Shown here in pieces: positions 6,833-8,364 of a stretch of DNA of 8,364 nt (position 1 is its first letter; each line of letters opens with the position of its first letter). Made by a program: the position numbers and the translations under genes. The DNA lies in NCBI GenBank assembly GCA_021151835.1, contig JAGKWO010000086.1:1-8364 (forward strand), in the 5' to 3' direction. Origin of the DNA: Gammaproteobacteria bacterium. Lineage in GTDB: Bacteria; Pseudomonadota; Gammaproteobacteria; Pseudomonadales; Cellvibrionaceae. The notes under the pieces are model-generated. The model worked only from the letters and a program-made list of their open reading frames with translations. It was not told where the DNA came from and searched no databases.

Positions 6833-7528
6833 ATGAACCCAGCGATAAAAATTTGCGGCCTCGTAGATTCGACAGAAATAAATCTGTTGGATCAACAGGG
6901 CGTGGACTACGCGGGGCTTTGGCATGGTATCCCCCAAGGGCGATACAACCTGGAATTGGCACAGTTGCAGCAACTTACCCTGCGCAAATTGCACCACACC
7001 AAAGTGCTGCTGGTAACCATGAGCCAGGACCTGGATTTTCTATCCCGTGCGCTCAACCATTGTGACGTGCACGGAATCCAGTTCCATGGTTTTCCCCTGC
7101 CTGGTTTTATTCGCCAGGTAAAGCAGCAATTTGGCGGCCAGTTAAAAATTTTTAACGTGCTACATGTGCAGCGCCAGCGCTGTGTTGAGGAAAACCTGAT
7201 TGCACGCTACCTGGACGCAGGCACGGATTTTTTTATCCTGGATAGCTTTCAGAGCAAGGAACACATTGGCAGTACTGGCATTCGCCTGGATGGGCATTTT
7301 CTCCACCGTTTTTTTGACAAGTGGAACTTGCAAGACAAGGCGATGATTGCCGGTGGGATTGACGAAACCTGTATTGCCGATCTTTACCAGCAACACCAGC
7401 CCCACGGCTTCGATATAGATTCTGCCGCCAGGCACCAAGGGCGAATTTGCCCCGAACGGCTTGGCAAACTCCTGAGCGCAACCGGGCCGCGACATTACAC
7501 CAGTGTGGCCCATGCAAGTATTTATTAA
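6833..7528 (+). CDS. Phosphoribosylanthranilate isomerase (TrpF) homologue
   Basis: Predicted TIM barrel of 231 residues, slightly longer than typical TrpF (about 200-220). TrpF performs an Amadori rearrangement of phosphoribosylanthranilate. Matching signals are KICGL with Cys8 (general base), GRY with Arg37 (aligned with the Arg that contacts the anthranilate carboxylate), IQFHG (TrpF has VQLHG), FILDSF with Asp137 (general acid), GSTGIRLD, and MIAGGIDE. The catalytic Cys-Asp pair is kept, but the strand that normally reads GVDVSSGVE near the phosphate site is GFDIDSAAR here. The substrate may therefore differ. AAGGA at 6819-6823 lies nine bases upstream of the start. It is 34 nt after a carrier protein and 38 nt before the EctC homologue, with no other trp gene nearby, which argues for a specialised paralogue (inference). 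A displaced housekeeping trpF is the alternative. Confidence 0.82.
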   Translation: MNPAIKICGLVDSTEINLLDQQGVDYAGLWHGIPQGRYNLELAQLQQLTLRKLHHTKVLLVTMSQDLDFLSRALNHCDVHGIQFHGFPLPGFIRQVKQQFGGQLKIFNVLHVQRQRCVEENLIARYLDAGTDFFILDSFQSKEHIGSTGIRLDGHFLHRFFDKWNLQDKAMIAGGIDETCIADLYQQHQPHGFDIDSAARHQGRICPERLGKLLSATGPRHYTSVAHASIY

Positions 7529-7566
7529 TCGTGTTTTTACCAACCATCGCAAAGAAGGACACCGCT

Positions 7567-7950
7567 ATGATCGTTCGTAATATTGAAGAAATCCTCAACT
7601 CAGAAAGAGACGTGTTTTGGGGCAACGGCCAGAGCCGTCGCTTTTTAATTGAAAGCGATAACATGGGTTACAGCGTTACCGACACAGTGATTAATGCTGG
7701 CACCACCTCGCTGCTTGAATACAAAAACCACTTGGAAACCTGTTACTGCATTGAAGGTGAAGGCGAAGTTCGCACTGCAGAAGATGGAAAAATCTATCCC
7801 ATCAAACCGGGCACCATTTACGCGCTGGACAAGAATGACAAACATTACTTGACCGCGCATTCCACCATGCGCCTGGTGTGTGTATTCCTGCCTGCGTTAA
7901 AAGGGCATGAATCCCACAACCTCAGCAATAACGCCAGCTCCCATTATTGA
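7567..7950 (+). CDS. ectC: Ectoine synthase (EctC) homologue, cupin
   Basis: Predicted cupin of 127 residues, full length for EctC, which cyclises N-gamma-acetyldiaminobutyrate to ectoine. It aligns without gaps through the core, starting MIVRNIEE and including IEGEGEV and FLPALKGHESH. The described iron ligands are all present at the expected positions (Glu57, Tyr85, His93), as are substrate contacts Arg25, Thr40, Tyr52, His55, Gly64, Phe107, Glu115 and His117. Two contacts differ: Gly21 replaces Trp and Thr38 replaces Asn. No ectA or ectB is adjacent. I infer an EctC-type cyclase working on another molecule of this pathway, perhaps forming a cyclic amidine. An ectoine-forming 'solitary' EctC is the alternative. 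AAGAAGGA at 7552-7559 fixes the ATG at 7567. An in-frame upstream ATG at 7447 would run through the TrpF-like gene and is rejected. Confidence 0.9.
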   Translation: MIVRNIEEILNSERDVFWGNGQSRRFLIESDNMGYSVTDTVINAGTTSLLEYKNHLETCYCIEGEGEVRTAEDGKIYPIKPGTIYALDKNDKHYLTAHSTMRLVCVFLPALKGHESHNLSNNASSHY

Positions 7951-7984
7951 TATTTCTGTTCGCCAACTACACGGATATCTGCGT

Positions 7985-8364
7985 ATGTACGATTCAGTTG
8001 ATCCCGCTTATTTAGCACCAACCACTATCATTGACAGCGACCATCCGCTGGTTGGCGAATACGCGCAGGACGCGCTGCAACACTATTCATCAGACCCGGT
8101 TGCCCTGGCCGTCGCACTTTATTACAAGGTTCGCGACGGCATTTTTTATAACCCCTATGTTGCCTATCACCGGGAAGAGTCCTACCGGGCGAGCAACATC
8201 ATTAAACGCAAGAAGGGCTACTGCGTGAGCAAGGCTGCACTCCTGTGTGCACTGGGCCGCTACTGTGGAATACCTTCGCGCCTGGGTTTTGCTACCGTAC
8301 GCAACCATATTGCGACGCAACAATTAATTGACCTGATTGGCACCAATGAATTTGCCTACCACGG
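7985..8364 (+). CDS. Transglutaminase-like cysteine protein (partial)
   Basis: Frame open to the window end, giving 126 residues so far. It reads like the bacterial transglutaminase-like superfamily: N-terminal YLAPTTIIDSDHP, a VRDGIFYNPY segment, then KKGYCVSKAALL with predicted nucleophile Cys80, GIPSRLGF, and His108 in VRNH. The catalytic Asp would lie beyond the edge. Family members are papain-fold proteases, amidases or acyltransferases; the andrimid enzyme AdmF is a known case making an amide from a carrier-bound acyl group. Here it follows the carrier-protein and EctC-like genes, so acyl transfer to an amine is an attractive inference. The start is uncertain. ATG at 7985 has GGAT eight bases upstream and gives the usual N-terminus. 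An in-frame ATG at 7907 adds 26 residues, overlaps the EctC gene by 44 nt and follows AAAAGGG. I prefer 7985. Confidence 0.82.
   Translation, partial: MYDSVDPAYLAPTTIIDSDHPLVGEYAQDALQHYSSDPVALAVALYYKVRDGIFYNPYVAYHREESYRASNIIKRKKGYCVSKAALLCALGRYCGIPSRLGFATVRNHIATQQLIDLIGTNEFAYH

Noticed and set aside
7447..7566. Upstream in-frame start extending the EctC homologue by 40 residues
   Set aside because: The extension overlaps the TrpF-like gene, does not resemble EctC, and MIVRNIEE at 7567 is the family N-terminus with its own ribosome site.
7160..7664. Overlapping minus-strand open frames of 130 and 143 residues
   Set aside because: They are antisense to the TrpF-like and EctC-like genes, have no recognisable motifs, and their composition is that of a reversed coding frame.

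Overview
The window looks like a biosynthetic gene cluster from a Gram-negative bacterium. Closest familiar style is gammaproteobacterial: the ketosynthase resembles FabB of that group, and base composition looks moderate. A Cellvibrio-like host is only a guess. No rRNA, tRNA, mobile element, CRISPR array or integrase is visible. Ten protein-coding genes cover nearly everything, in two divergent operons on either side of a 385-bp control region (3426-3810).

Left operon (minus strand, reading right to left): a FabB-like ketosynthase (2178-3425), an acyl carrier protein (1870-2127), a soluble class I HMG-CoA reductase homologue with all four catalytic residues (574-1803), and the N-terminal part of an enzyme with a two-cluster Fe-S domain followed by the start of an FAD-linked oxidase domain (1-539, running off the window).

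Right operon (plus strand): an acyl-CoA dehydrogenase family protein of the carrier-protein-bound amino acid type (3811-4950), a stand-alone adenylation enzyme (4965-6563), a second carrier protein overlapping it by 17 nt (6547-6798), a phosphoribosylanthranilate isomerase (TrpF) homologue (6833-7528), an ectoine synthase (EctC) homologue (7567-7950), and a transglutaminase-like protein cut off by the window end (from 7985, or 7907).

Proposed joint role (inference): the adenylation enzyme loads an amino acid, possibly proline or a related one, on the second carrier protein. The dehydrogenase oxidises it there, as in pyrrolyl-carrier formation. The ketosynthase and first carrier protein extend or build an acyl chain, and the HMG-CoA reductase homologue may reduce a thioester to an aldehyde or alcohol. 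The TrpF-like, EctC-like and transglutaminase-like proteins would then do Amadori-type isomerisation, cyclic amidine formation and acyl transfer or amide formation. No mevalonate, tryptophan or ectoine partner genes are in the window, so three primary-metabolism folds appear to have been recruited into one pathway. I do not recognise this combination as a described system. The product is unknown.
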